DNA from: Bacillota bacterium
GTDB taxonomy: Bacteria > Bacillota > Clostridia > Christensenellales > CAG-138
Length of the DNA stretch: 64,000 bases
Assembly: GCA_023395595.1 (NCBI GenBank)
Contig: JAEWYO010000037.1
Location: 16,679 to 80,678, forward strand
Direction of reading: 5' to 3'
The notes below the pieces were generated by a model. The model was not told the DNA's origin. It ran no database searches and was given only the letters and a program-made list of their open reading frames with translations. Below, one piece after another: positions 8,570-17,672 of this stretch; the stretch's first letter is position 1, and each line of letters starts with the position of its first letter. A program made the translations under genes and the position numbers.

Positions 8570-10355
8570 ACTGACGCTTGGCAGCCTGTTCGACGGCAGC
8601 GGCGGATTTCCGCTCGGCGGCTTGCTCTGCGGAATTCACCCAATATGGGCAGCGGAGATTGAACCGTTCCCGATCCGTGTCACGACAAAGCGGATGCCGT
8701 TCATCCGGCATCTGGGCGATGTGTCGCGCATCGACGGCGCGCTGATTGAGCCGGTTGATATCATCACATTCGGCTCGCCCTGCACCGATCTGTCGGTTGC
8801 GGGAAAGCGTGCGGGATTGTCAGGCTCACAGTCTGGCTTATTTCACGAAGCGATCCGAATCGTCCGTCAAATGAGGGAAGCAACGAATGGAGCATATCCA
8901 AAATACATCGTCTGGGAAAACGTCCCGGGCGCGTTCAGCAGCAATGGAGGACAGGATTTCAAAGCGGTGCTCGACGCGATCGTCGGGATCGTCGCGCCGG
9001 GAGCCGAGGTGCCTGCGCCTACGGACGGCAAGTGGCCATATGCCGATGTATATCTGGGAACAGGATGGAGCTTGGCATATAGAGTTGTCGACGCGCAATA
9101 TTTCGGAGTCGCCCAACGCCGCCGTCGTATCTACCTTGTCGCAAGTTTTGTCGACGAACGCGCGGGAGCAATACTATTTGAGCGCAAAGGCGTGTGCAGG
9201 AATTTTACGCCGCGCACAAGCGAGAGGCAAACACCTTCCGGAGATTCTCAGAGAAGCGCTGTCGCGTCAGTTGGATTCGAACCCGGCGCTCTGAAGCGTA
9301 TGGGTGGCCACGCATGGGCGGAAAGCACAGGTTGCCTTCGCGCGGATATGGGTGACAACCAAACGGCGGTCGCCATCGAGAATCATCCGATCGACGGAAG
9401 ATGCAAACTGGAGAAGGATGGATTGGTTCAAACCCTCGCCGCGCGCATGGGAACGGGTGGAATGAACGTTCCGCTCGTCATGAACCGCGCGTTCGGCGTG
9501 TGCTCCGATGGCAGCAACGCGATGCGATCGGATAACCCCGAGAGCGGATTTTACGAAGCGGCTACCGCGCGCACGCTTGACGCGAACGGCGGCAGGCCGG
9601 ACTGCAATCAGGGCGGTATCGCGGTCGTCGCGTTTACTCAGAACCAGCGCGATGAGGTGCGTGATCTCGGTGATGTCGCCGGAGCGTTATCCGCGAATAC
9701 AGGAATGAAGCAGCAAACTTATGCGCTGCAGGGCAGCATGATCGGGCGAAGCGACCGCAACGGTCCGCAAGGCGACGGCGTAAACGAAGAAGTATGTTTT
9801 ACGCTCAATACCTCTGATCATCATGCCGTGTGTTATCCCGATCGAGTCGGCTGCCTCTGCGCAAGCGATTACAAATTCCCGCAGAACCAACAGGCGGAGG
9901 ACAGCAAGTATGTGGTGGAGCCGTATCAGCGCGTTTGCGGTACGATTTCACCCGGCGCGCATCCCGGCGGGTTCAACGGGCAGGATGCGTCCAACGACAT
10001 GCTTGTTCCATTAAAATGCTCGGAAGAACCGAGATATGCGGTACGAAGACTGACGCCCGAAGAATGCGCCCGTTTGCAAGGGTTTCCTGATTGGTGGTGC
10101 GCGGATCTTGGTACGGAGCATCCTTCCGATCAGGAGATCGCATGGTGGAGGGATGTCTTCGAAACGCACCGCCGAATTACAGGATTTGCAATGAAACCGA
10201 AGACGAAAAAGCAAGTCGCGAAATGGCTGAACGATCCGTACACCGACGCCGCAGAATATAAGCTTTGGGGCAACGGAGTCGCGCTGCCATGTGTTGTGTT
10301 TGTCTTGTCAGGAATTCTGTCGGAATCCGCTGTATATCTGGACGAAATAGCTTGA
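8562..10355 (+). CDS. DNA (cytosine-5) methyltransferase
   Basis: A 597-residue C5-cytosine methylase. Motif I is SLFDGSGGFPLGG at the N terminus, catalytic motif IV is GSPCTDLSVAGKR (the Cys), motif VI is VWENVPG, and motif VIII is QRRRRIYLV. Motifs IX-X (RRLTPEECARLQGFP and GNGVALP) lie near the C terminus after a long insert (about 235-480) that should be the target-recognition region. Length is at the upper end for the family. It overlaps the preceding methylase by eight bases and has GGAGG before its ATG, so both are co-expressed. Confidence 0.92.
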   Translation: MRELTLGSLFDGSGGFPLGGLLCGIHPIWAAEIEPFPIRVTTKRMPFIRHLGDVSRIDGALIEPVDIITFGSPCTDLSVAGKRAGLSGSQSGLFHEAIRIVRQMREATNGAYPKYIVWENVPGAFSSNGGQDFKAVLDAIVGIVAPGAEVPAPTDGKWPYADVYLGTGWSLAYRVVDAQYFGVAQRRRRIYLVASFVDERAGAILFERKGVCRNFTPRTSERQTPSGDSQRSAVASVGFEPGALKRMGGHAWAESTGCLRADMGDNQTAVAIENHPIDGRCKLEKDGLVQTLAARMGTGGMNVPLVMNRAFGVCSDGSNAMRSDNPESGFYEAATARTLDANGGRPDCNQGGIAVVAFTQNQRDEVRDLGDVAGALSANTGMKQQTYALQGSMIGRSDRNGPQGDGVNEEVCFTLNTSDHHAVCYPDRVGCLCASDYKFPQNQQAEDSKYVVEPYQRVCGTISPGAHPGGFNGQDASNDMLVPLKCSEEPRYAVRRLTPEECARLQGFPDWWCADLGTEHPSDQEIAWWRDVFETHRRITGFAMKPKTKKQVAKWLNDPYTDAAEYKLWGNGVALPCVVFVLSGILSESAVYLDEIA

Positions 10356-10413
10356 TATTTACACTCGAAAGAGTGATGTATGTGACTACCAAATCGAAAG
10401 GAAGGTATTCACA

Positions 10414-11145
10414 ATGCAGATCAAGTACAACGTTACTGGGGACAGACGGAAGGCGCTGGTCGCGGTTATGCGCGATGTGCTGCAAGACACGACGCGATAC
10501 CTCGGCGCTCCGAGCTTCGCATTTCAGGTCGGAGCTTACACAGTCGACAAGAACGGAACGGTCACATGCCAGGAAAGCACGGACGAATTGCAGATTGAAA
10601 TGCTGATCCGCGAACTGGCTCACGACGGCTTCATCGGCGAACGGATCAACGAGCCTGCGAAGCAAACCGAGCAAGAAGCGGTGGAAATTTTGAAGCAGGA
10701 AATCGTAACACCTACACTTGACGGTCTTGATCGACTTTCGGTCGAGATACCGAAGGATGGCATGACGCCCATTGCAATAAAGAACCTGCGACGGCTGGTT
10801 GCGAGCAAAGCGATGCTTCTGAAGAAATCGCTCGGCACGGACACACTTCCGATGACAGAACACTCCGACAGGATCGAGTTCGGGTGGTTCCGTCCGACTG
10901 ACGATCAGGCTGAGATCGCCGCATACTACCAACTGGCACAGGGGATTTGCGAACTGGCGCGAACACAGAAACGCGTTAGCGCGACGGAGCAGGAAGTCGA
11001 AAACGAAAAGTACGCATTCCGTTGTTTTCTACTCCGGCTCGGATTCATTGGACGAGAGTACAAGGATTCGCGCCGAGTGCTTCTGAAAAACCTTACCGGT
11101 AACGCAGCATTCCGCGATGCAAACGAAGCGGGTGACAAAGAATGA
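10414..11145 (+). CDS. Phage protein of the 'virulence-related' family
   Basis: A 243-residue protein starting MQIKYNVTGDRRKALV, a recurrent start among clostridial prophage proteins labelled 'virulence protein' for historical reasons. The N-terminal half (about 1-90) is alpha/beta and the rest is helical and charged. No enzyme motif is visible and its function is not known. GAAAGGAAGG lies before ATG 10414. Its stop overlaps the DUF4314 start by four bases, linking it to the modification block. Confidence 0.65.
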   Translation: MQIKYNVTGDRRKALVAVMRDVLQDTTRYLGAPSFAFQVGAYTVDKNGTVTCQESTDELQIEMLIRELAHDGFIGERINEPAKQTEQEAVEILKQEIVTPTLDGLDRLSVEIPKDGMTPIAIKNLRRLVASKAMLLKKSLGTDTLPMTEHSDRIEFGWFRPTDDQAEIAAYYQLAQGICELARTQKRVSATEQEVENEKYAFRCFLLRLGFIGREYKDSRRVLLKNLTGNAAFRDANEAGDKE

Positions 11146-11381
11146 TGAACATTCATCCGAAGCTGTTGAAACAGCTCAAAGAATATTATAAGCCCGGTAC
11201 AAAGGTGCGGCTGGTACATATGAACGACCCATACACACACATCCCAGTAGGCACCATCGGGGTCGTTACTTGGGTTGATGATGCTGGCACCATTTTTGCA
11301 AAATGGAGCAACGGAAGTACCCTCGGCGTCGTTTTCAACGTGGACTCATGTGTGAAGATCGAGGAGGACGAGATTGAGTAG
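11142..11381 (+). CDS. DUF4314 protein
   Basis: A 79-residue protein matching DUF4314: KVRLVHMNDPYTHIPVGTIG followed by VVTWVDDAGTIFAKWSNGSTLGV, the shape of a small SH3-like beta barrel. DUF4314 genes sit in phage operons next to methylases and 'virulence' proteins; biochemical function is unknown. It is coupled to both neighbours, with an ATGA overlap upstream and an eight-base overlap downstream. Confidence 0.82.
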   Translation: MMNIHPKLLKQLKEYYKPGTKVRLVHMNDPYTHIPVGTIGVVTWVDDAGTIFAKWSNGSTLGVVFNVDSCVKIEEDEIE

Positions 11382-11826
11382 CCGACTTTTTGTCGCGTAC
11401 GGCGCGGGTGTGAACCGCACCGAAATGGCGAAGCATTGTCCGACCGCGAAGCTGATCGGAACGACGGAGCTGAAGAACTACAGGCTCGCGTTTCGCGGCA
11501 GCAAAGCCGGCGCATTGTCGACGATCGAAAAAACGAAGGGCGGTAGCGTTCCCGCACTGCTGTGGGAGATTTCACCGCAGGATGAAGCAGCGCTCGAGCG
11601 CTGGTTCGGTGTGCCGGAACTGTATCGGGAAGCGACGATCAAAGTGCGTCGCGACGGGGTTCCGGTGGATGCGCTTATTTTCATTTTAATCAGCGGCAAG
11701 CCACAGAATAAGCCCAGCGCTTTCTATTACAGCACACTTCTGGAAGGATACAAAGCGGCGGGGTTTGATACGGAGATTCTGAAAGTGGCGGTACTGGAAG
11801 GCGATCCGGACGCATCGCACGCATAA
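11374..11826 (+). CDS. Gamma-glutamylcyclotransferase-like (AIG2/GGCT) protein
   Basis: A 150-residue protein of the GGCT/AIG2 fold. LFVAYGAGVN matches the YGSN-type loop that binds the gamma-glutamyl group, and LLWEISPQDEAALERWFGVP matches the usual V(W)xL...D...LDxxEG segment in diverged form. GGCT-like proteins release 5-oxoproline from gamma-glutamyl substrates; in phages their substrates are unknown. The start is TTG 11374, with GAGGAGG upstream. The C terminus reads smoothly to the stop. Confidence 0.75.
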   Translation: MSSRLFVAYGAGVNRTEMAKHCPTAKLIGTTELKNYRLAFRGSKAGALSTIEKTKGGSVPALLWEISPQDEAALERWFGVPELYREATIKVRRDGVPVDALIFILISGKPQNKPSAFYYSTLLEGYKAAGFDTEILKVAVLEGDPDASHA

Positions 11827-11928
11827 ATTACCGCTTCGCCGCGTCGCGCAACGTCGCCGCCACTGAGCGGTTCAAAAGACGGATGGGGCGGTTGCCCCAA
11901 CGGCGCACGATAATCAATCCAAGCCGGA

Positions 11929-11961
11929 CACGGAGGCTCACGCGGGCCTCCGTTTTGATTT
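11929..11961 (+). terminator. Terminator-like hairpin before large terminase
   Basis: ACGGAGGC at 11930-11937 pairs perfectly with GCCTCCGT at 11946-11953 and is followed by TTTGATTT. It could end the modification operon or attenuate transcription into the large terminase. The preceding stretch 11827-11928 has another G+C-rich hairpin (GGGGCGGTTGCCCC) and no gene. Confidence 0.6.
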
Positions 11962-11979
11962 CATAAGGAGGAGGCGGTG

Positions 11980-13584
11980 ATGCTACGAAAACTGAAGAAA
12001 TACACGCCAACTCCATTCAAAGCAAAGGATTCCGTGTACGACAAGCAGGCCGCCGATCATGCTGTTGCATTTATCGAATGCCTTTCTCACACCAAGGGTA
12101 CATGGGCGGGAAAGCCGTTTCTGCTCATCGACTGGCAGGAGCAGATCATCCGTGATGTGTTTGGCATACTGAAACCCAGTGGTTATCGTCAATTTAACAC
12201 AGCGTATATCGAAATACCGAAGAAGAATGGAAAATCAGAGCTTGCGGCTGCGATCGCGCTGCTCTTAACCTGCGGCGATAACGAAGAGCGCGCCGAGGTG
12301 TATGGGTGTGCCGCCGATCGCCAGCAGGCATCTATTGTGTTTGAGGTTGCCAAGGACATGGTGACGATGTGCCCGGCGCTGGCAAAGCGCGTGAAGATCC
12401 TCGCGTCGCAGAAGCGGATCGTGTACCTACCGACTGGGAGCTACTATCAGGTGCTCAGCGCCGATGTCGCCAACAAGCACGGTTTCAACACGCACGGCGT
12501 TATCTTTGATGAATTGCACACACAGCCGAACCGCCGTCTGTTTGACGTTATGACCAAAGGCAGCGGTGACGCGCGCATGCAGCCGCTGTACTTTCTGATC
12601 ACCACCGCAGGCGACAACACAAACTCCATCTGCTGGGAAGTTCATTCGAAGGCGAAGGATATTCTCGACGGCAGGAAAACTGACCCGACGTTCTACCCGG
12701 TCATCTACGGCACCGAGGAGAACGATTCCTGGACAGATCCGAAGGTGTGGAAGAAAGCGAATCCGTCGCTTGGCATCACGGTGGGCGTTGACAAGGTGAA
12801 AGCCGCATGCGAGAGCGCACAACAAAACCCCGCCGAAGAGAACGCGTTTCGCCAGCTTCGGTTGAACCAGTGGGTCAAACAAGCGATCCGCTGGATGCCC
12901 ATGGACGTATGGGATAAATGCGCATTCACGGTTGACCCCAAATCGCTCGAAGGTCGCGTCTGCTACGGCGGGCTCGACCTTTCGTCCAGCACGGACATCA
13001 CGGCATTTGTGCTCGTGTTTCCGCCGCTGGATGAGACGGACAAATATGTGATCTTGCCGTTCTTCTGGATTCCGGAGGAGAACATCGACCTGCGCGTTCG
13101 GCGCGATCACGTGAACTACGACCTTTGGGAGAAGCAGGGGTTCCTTTTGACCACCGAAGGAAACGTTGTTCATTACGGGTTCATTGAGACGTTCATCGAA
13201 CAGCTCGGCACGAAGTACAACATCCGCGAGATCGCGTTTGACCGTTGGGGCGCGGTGCAGATGGTGCAAAACCTTGAGGGTACGGGTTTCACGGTCGTTC
13301 CGTTCGGTCAGGGCTTTAAGGATATGTCTCCGCCAACGAAGGAACTCATGAAGTTGACACTCGAGCAAAGGATTGCGCATGGAGGACAGCCAGTCTTGCG
13401 TTGGATGATAGATAACATCTACATTCGCACAGACCCGGCGGGGAACATCAAGCCGGACAAAGAAAAAAGCACCGAGAAAATCGACGGTGCCGTTGCAACG
13501 ATTATGGCGCTGGACAGGGCTCTGCGGAATGGAAGCAATGAGGGTGAGAGTGTATATGACACGAGAGGCTTATTGGTTTTCTGA
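11980..13584 (+). CDS. terL: Terminase large subunit
   Basis: A 534-residue terminase ATPase/nuclease. Walker A is PKKNGKS at residues 80-86 and Walker B is VIFDELH near 165. The C-terminal nuclease half has the acidic residues YGGLDLSSSTDITAF and later AFDRWGA, expected of the RNase H-like fold. It pumps DNA into the prohead through the portal. AAGGAGGAGG points to ATG 11980 rather than the GTG three bases earlier. Its 3' end overlaps a convergent reverse-strand gene by 15 bases. Confidence 0.93.
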   Translation: MLRKLKKYTPTPFKAKDSVYDKQAADHAVAFIECLSHTKGTWAGKPFLLIDWQEQIIRDVFGILKPSGYRQFNTAYIEIPKKNGKSELAAAIALLLTCGDNEERAEVYGCAADRQQASIVFEVAKDMVTMCPALAKRVKILASQKRIVYLPTGSYYQVLSADVANKHGFNTHGVIFDELHTQPNRRLFDVMTKGSGDARMQPLYFLITTAGDNTNSICWEVHSKAKDILDGRKTDPTFYPVIYGTEENDSWTDPKVWKKANPSLGITVGVDKVKAACESAQQNPAEENAFRQLRLNQWVKQAIRWMPMDVWDKCAFTVDPKSLEGRVCYGGLDLSSSTDITAFVLVFPPLDETDKYVILPFFWIPEENIDLRVRRDHVNYDLWEKQGFLLTTEGNVVHYGFIETFIEQLGTKYNIREIAFDRWGAVQMVQNLEGTGFTVVPFGQGFKDMSPPTKELMKLTLEQRIAHGGQPVLRWMIDNIYIRTDPAGNIKPDKEKSTEKIDGAVATIMALDRALRNGSNEGESVYDTRGLLVF

Positions 13585-13779
13585 TTTGTCTGTTGGATCA
13601 GAGGTTTCTTTGAAATCATCAAATGGGAAGACTTCGTAACCTTTTAGACCATGCTTCTCCATGGAAACAACGAGGTTTCGATCGAAAACATCACCGTCTG
13701 CATCGATGACATTTTGACCATCGATTTTTACGATTTCACTGAATCTTGGGACTATTTTTCCGAGCTTTCCTCTTGCCAT
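13570..13779 (-). CDS. Reverse-strand moron between terL and portal
   Basis: A 69-residue ORF on the - strand in the only sizeable gap of the head module. It is charged and hydrophilic (MARGKLGKIVPRF start, SMEKHGLKGYEVFPFDDF near the middle) and resembles no family I recognise. The stretch is visibly more A+T-rich than its neighbours. A TGGTATAAT extended -10 ends six bases before the ATG, so the transcript would start at or next to the start codon without a ribosome-binding site (leaderless). Orientation, composition and own promoter are those of a phage moron; protein function is unknown. Confidence 0.5.
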   Translation of the reverse strand: MARGKLGKIVPRFSEIVKIDGQNVIDADGDVFDRNLVVSMEKHGLKGYEVFPFDDFKETSDPTDKSENQ

Positions 13780-13785
13780 ATCATC

Positions 13786-13794
13786 ATTATACCA
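13786..13794 (-). promoter_or_regulatory. Extended -10 promoter of the moron gene
   Basis: On the - strand the sequence reads TGGTATAAT, an extended -10 with a perfect TATAAT at 13791-13786. The spacer-appropriate -35 (TAGTAA) is weak, as extended -10 promoters tolerate. Six bases separate the -10 from the ATG, predicting a leaderless mRNA. Confidence 0.5.
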
Positions 13795-13813
13795 GAGATT
13801 TTCTGAGGTTACT

Positions 13814-15145
13814 ATGAATATAAATCCAGTAAAATACCTATTTCATTCCCGCGACAAACCGAAGGATTCCCTCAATGGCAGCCGCTACAGTTTCTTCTTC
13901 GGCGGCACGTCCAGCGGAAAGCCGGTGAACGAAACGACCGCCATGCAGATGACGGCGGTGTACTCTTGCGTGAGGATCCTGTCCGAAACCGTTGCAGGGC
14001 TGCCGCTGAACGTCTATCGGTACAACGACAGCGGCGGGAAAGAGAAAGCGTTCAAGCACCCGCTTTACCGGCTGCTGCACGACGAACCAAACCCCGAGAT
14101 GACAAGCTTTGCGTTTCGGGAAACACTCATGAGCCACCTGCTCTTGTGGGGCAATGCCTACGCACAGATCATCCGTAACGCCAGAGGCGAGGTGATCGCG
14201 CTATATCCGCTCATGCCGAACAAAATGACAGTCGACCGTGATCAAAGCGGCCGACTTTTTTATTCGTATCAGCGGAGTGCGGAAGATCCGTCATCGCTCG
14301 GGAAATCGACGCAGGTGACGCTGTCGCCTTCGGACGTACTGCATATCCCCGGACTTGGCTTCGACGGTCTGATCGGTTACAGCCCAATCGCCATGGCGAA
14401 GAACGCGATCGGACTTGCGATCGCGACGGAGGAGTACGGCGCGAAGTTTTTCGCCAACGGCGCGGCTCCGTCCGGGGTACTGGAACACCCCGGGACGATT
14501 AAGGATCCGCAGCGGGTCAAGGAAAGCTGGAACGCAGTATATCAGGGCAGCGGTAACGCACACAAGATCGCGGTTCTCGAAGAGGGCATGAAGTATACGG
14601 CGATCGGAATCGCACCGGAGCAGGCGCAGTTTCTGGAGACACGCAAATTCCAGATCAACGAGATCGCGCGCATCTTCCGCGTGCCGCCGCACATGCTGGC
14701 GGACTTGGAGAAGTCCTCGTTCAGCAATATCGAGCAACAGTCGCTGGAGTTTGTGAAATACACCCTCGATCCCTGGGTTGTGCGTTGGGAGCAGAGTATG
14801 TGCCGGGTACTGTTCAGCGAGAGCGAAAAGCCGGAATACTTTATACGGTTTAATGTCGATGGACTTCTCCGCGGCGATTACGCATCGCGCATGAGCGGAT
14901 ATGCCACCGCGCGCCAAAATGGCTGGATGAGCGCAAACGACATCCGCGAACTGGAAAACCTCGATCGCATCGCACCTGAGCTCGGTGGCGACCTGTATCT
15001 GATCAACGGAGCCATGATGCTCCTTGCTGCCCCTCAAAAGAGCGCGGTCGTGGTCGGAGAGGAACCAGCAAAAAACAGCACTGCAGTGAAAAAGCTTCGT
15101 AAGAACGATGAGCACAAAACAGACAGACAGGAGGATTCTTCTTGA
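13814..15145 (+). CDS. Portal protein, HK97 family
   Basis: A 443-residue HK97-type portal. The early segment TAVYSCVRILSETVAGLPLNVYR is the family signature, followed by HPLYRLLHDEPNPEM and the stem/clip region (HIPGLGFDGLIGYSP; FRVPPHMLADLEKS). Twelve copies form the DNA channel at one head vertex. The last 30 residues are lysine/serine-rich. TGAGG lies before the ATG, and its stop overlaps the protease start. Confidence 0.95.
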   Translation: MNINPVKYLFHSRDKPKDSLNGSRYSFFFGGTSSGKPVNETTAMQMTAVYSCVRILSETVAGLPLNVYRYNDSGGKEKAFKHPLYRLLHDEPNPEMTSFAFRETLMSHLLLWGNAYAQIIRNARGEVIALYPLMPNKMTVDRDQSGRLFYSYQRSAEDPSSLGKSTQVTLSPSDVLHIPGLGFDGLIGYSPIAMAKNAIGLAIATEEYGAKFFANGAAPSGVLEHPGTIKDPQRVKESWNAVYQGSGNAHKIAVLEEGMKYTAIGIAPEQAQFLETRKFQINEIARIFRVPPHMLADLEKSSFSNIEQQSLEFVKYTLDPWVVRWEQSMCRVLFSESEKPEYFIRFNVDGLLRGDYASRMSGYATARQNGWMSANDIRELENLDRIAPELGGDLYLINGAMMLLAAPQKSAVVVGEEPAKNSTAVKKLRKNDEHKTDRQEDSS

Positions 15146-15831
15146 AACGACAATTCTGGAACTGGGTGCGAAATGAAGATGGTACCCGCATCTTAACCAT
15201 CGATGGCGTGATCGCCGAAGAGAGCTGGTTTGACGATGACGTTACACCGAAACTATTTCGAGAGCAGCTAAATGCCGGTACGGGCGACATCGTAATTTGG
15301 GTCAATAGCCCAGGCGGCGATTGCGTCGCAGCGAGCCAGATCTACAGCATGCTCATGGAATACAAGGGTAATGTGACTGTCAAAATCGACGGCATCGCGG
15401 CAAGCGCCGCGTCGGTGATCTCTATGGCCGGCACCGAAGTGCTTATGGCCCCTACGGCTCTCCTGATGGTCCATAACCCTTTAACCGTTGCCATTGGCGA
15501 TACGGAAGAAATGCAGAAAGCCATTGCCATGCTGGATGAGGTGAAGGAAAGCATCATCAACGCATATGAGCTGAAAACGGGTATGTCCCGCGCGAAGCTT
15601 GCGCACCTCATGGACGCGGAAACGTGGATGAACGCGAACAAAGCGATTGAACTAGGGTTCGCTGACGGTATCTTGACGCGCGATACGGGCGTGTTGGACG
15701 GCCCCCCGATCAATAGTTACCAATTCAGCCGCCGCGCGGTGACGAACTCGCTCCTGAGCAAGATCCCAAAAACAGAACACAAGCACCCTTCCGAGCCGCT
15801 GTATCAGCGGCTCAATCTTTTGAAGAAATAG
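15142..15831 (+). CDS. ClpP-like prohead protease
   Basis: A 229-residue S14 (ClpP-type) serine protease. The catalytic Ser is in GIAASAAS (residue 88), the His in LLMVHNPLT (111), and an Asp lies near 162 (LMDAETWMN). NSPGGD at 55-60 is the conserved oxyanion-side loop. Phage proteins of this type cut the capsid protein's N-terminal delta domain and scaffold during head maturation. The start is TTG 15142 with AGGAGG upstream and a four-base overlap with the portal stop. Confidence 0.93.
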   Translation: MKRQFWNWVRNEDGTRILTIDGVIAEESWFDDDVTPKLFREQLNAGTGDIVIWVNSPGGDCVAASQIYSMLMEYKGNVTVKIDGIAASAASVISMAGTEVLMAPTALLMVHNPLTVAIGDTEEMQKAIAMLDEVKESIINAYELKTGMSRAKLAHLMDAETWMNANKAIELGFADGILTRDTGVLDGPPINSYQFSRRAVTNSLLSKIPKTEHKHPSEPLYQRLNLLKK

Positions 15832-15844
15832 AGGAGAAAAACAC

Positions 15845-17044
15845 ATGAACCAAATTCAGGAACTTCGCGAAAAACGCGCCAAGGCATGGGATGCCACCAA
15901 AGCATTTCTTGATACGAAGCGCGGCAACGACGGTCTTCTGTCTGCCGAGGACGTGGCAACATATGACAAGATGGAAGCCGACGTCGTCAATCTCGGTAAA
16001 GAGATCGATCGACTGGAGCGTCAGGCTACTCTGGATGCCGAACTGAACAAACCCACCGCCGACCCCCTGACGAACAAACCTACCGCAAACGGGGAAAATA
16101 CGAAATCCGGCCGCGCGTCCGATGAGTATAAAAAGGCGTTCTGGAACGTCATGCGCGCGAAGAACCCTCGCTACGATGTGGTCAACGCGCTCCAGATCGG
16201 CACCGACAGCGAGGGCGGTTATCTTGCGCCTGACGAATTCGATCGTACTCTGGTCGATGCGCTTGAGGAAGAGAACATTTTCCGTACCCTCGCGCGGGTG
16301 ATTCAGACGTCGAGCGGCGATCGTAAGATCCCTGTCGTGACGACGCACGGCTCCGCGTCCTGGCTGGACGAAGAAGAACTAGTCCCTGAGAGCGATGAAG
16401 CGTTCGGCCAGACCTCGATTGGCGCGTTCAAGCTCGGCACGTTCATTAAGGTGTCGGACGAGCTGCTCAACGACTCCGTCTTCGATCTACAGAGCTATAT
16501 CACGACGGAGTTTGCGCGCCGGATCGGTCATAAGGAAGAGGAAGCCTTCTTTGTCGGAGATGCGGATGGGAAACCGACCGGTATCTTCCATACGACCGGC
16601 GGCGCGCAGGTCGGCGTCACCGCGGCTGCATCCGCTGCGATCTCCGTCGATGAAGTGCTCGACCTGTTCTACAGCCTGAAATCGCCGTATCGAAAGAAGG
16701 CCGTTTTCGTTATGAACGACGCAACGGTGAAGGCGATTCGCAAGCTCAAGGACGGTCAGGGCCAGTATCTCTGGCAGCCTGCGCTGACGGCGAATACGCC
16801 CGACTCGATTCTGAACCGCCCGGTGCATACGTCTGCCTATGTTCCGGCGATCGCGGCGGGCGCGAAGTCTGTCGCGTTCGGTGATTTCGGATACTACTGG
16901 ATTGCCGACCGTCAGGGCCGTTCTTTCAAGCGCCTGAACGAGCTCTTCGCTACGACCGGTCAGGTCGGCTTCATGGCCACGCAGCGCGTGGATGGCAAGC
17001 TGATCCTGCCGGAAGCAATCAAGGTCCTGCAGCAGAAAGCGTAA
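15845..17044 (+). CDS. Major capsid protein, HK97 fold
   Basis: A 399-residue HK97-family capsid protein. The N-terminal ~90 residues are a charged coiled coil followed by a low-complexity linker (NKPTADPLTNKPTANG), typical of a delta domain removed by the protease just upstream. The mature part contains GGYLAPDEFDRTLVDALEEENIFR, the E-loop/N-arm start, and a G-rich A-domain end. The gene has GAGGAG before ATG 15845 and sits between protease and connector genes as usual. Confidence 0.95.
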   Translation: MNQIQELREKRAKAWDATKAFLDTKRGNDGLLSAEDVATYDKMEADVVNLGKEIDRLERQATLDAELNKPTADPLTNKPTANGENTKSGRASDEYKKAFWNVMRAKNPRYDVVNALQIGTDSEGGYLAPDEFDRTLVDALEEENIFRTLARVIQTSSGDRKIPVVTTHGSASWLDEEELVPESDEAFGQTSIGAFKLGTFIKVSDELLNDSVFDLQSYITTEFARRIGHKEEEAFFVGDADGKPTGIFHTTGGAQVGVTAAASAAISVDEVLDLFYSLKSPYRKKAVFVMNDATVKAIRKLKDGQGQYLWQPALTANTPDSILNRPVHTSAYVPAIAAGAKSVAFGDFGYYWIADRQGRSFKRLNELFATTGQVGFMATQRVDGKLILPEAIKVLQQKA

Positions 17045-17056
17045 CGGAGGGGCTAT

Positions 17057-17353
17057 ATGGAGATCATTGATACCCCGGCGGGTGACGTGACCCGCAACTG
17101 TAAGAACTATCTCGCAGACGGCGGGGATCGGCTGGTGATCGGCGGTACTCTGGAGGTGCTGGATACCGCCACCGTCACTGGACTGCAATCGGGCTATGCA
17201 AGCGAGCAAACTGCTGGCAGCGTGTATCAGGCGATGAATCAGGCGGAAAGCGCCGCGACGACTATCGCCGACCTGAAGAGCGATTTCAACGCTTTGTTGC
17301 AAAAGCTCAAGGATGCCGGGATCATGGCGGCAGACCAGCCGGGTTCAATGTGA
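17057..17353 (+). CDS. Head fibre-like / capsid-associated protein
   Basis: A 98-residue protein with a beta-rich start (DTPAGDVTRNCKNYLADGG, LVIGGTLEVLD) and a helical C-terminal half (AMNQAESAATTIADLKSDFNALLQKLK). This architecture matches small head-fibre or decoration proteins of Firmicute phages, located between capsid and connector genes. GGAGG precedes its ATG. The assignment is by position and pattern rather than a firm domain match. Confidence 0.6.
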   Translation: MEIIDTPAGDVTRNCKNYLADGGDRLVIGGTLEVLDTATVTGLQSGYASEQTAGSVYQAMNQAESAATTIADLKSDFNALLQKLKDAGIMAADQPGSM

Positions 17354-17354
17354 G

Positions 17355-17672
17355 ATGACGACGCTGCTAACTAAGGTCAAGGCGAACCTGATTCTAGAAC
17401 ATGATGCCGACGATGAACTCCTCCAGCGTCTGATCGATGCTGCCGTTGCATATGCGGAAAGTTACCAGCACCTGACTGCAGGCACCTACGAAGCGGCGGC
17501 TATGCCGCCAACAACCGAGGCGGCGGTGATCATGTTGGCATCTCATTTCTATGAAAGCCGGGACGGCAGCACGGGCGGATTCTTTGCGGACAATGTGCAG
17601 GCGGGGCAACAGACTTGGGACACGGTAAACACGCTGCTTCGCCTGGATCGTCTTTGGGTATTTGGCGTATGA
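17355..17672 (+). CDS. Head-tail connector (gp6-like)
   Basis: A 105-residue, mostly helical protein with the HK97 gp6 / SPP1 gp15-like pattern: KANLILEHDADDELLQRLIDAAVAYAESY near the N terminus and a later PTTEAAVIMLASHFYESRD helix. Such proteins form the ring below the portal. The ATG at 17355 follows the previous stop by one base, so translation is probably by re-initiation; a longer in-frame form from 17313 would lie inside the previous gene. Confidence 0.8.
   Translation: MTTLLTKVKANLILEHDADDELLQRLIDAAVAYAESYQHLTAGTYEAAAMPPTTEAAVIMLASHFYESRDGSTGGFFADNVQAGQQTWDTVNTLLRLDRLWVFGV

Noticed and set aside
12427..13380. 317-residue reverse-strand ORF
   Set aside because: Antisense shadow of the large terminase: low-complexity translation, no ribosome-binding site and no family pattern. 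The same holds for other long antisense frames such as 2633-3238 and 14291-15115.
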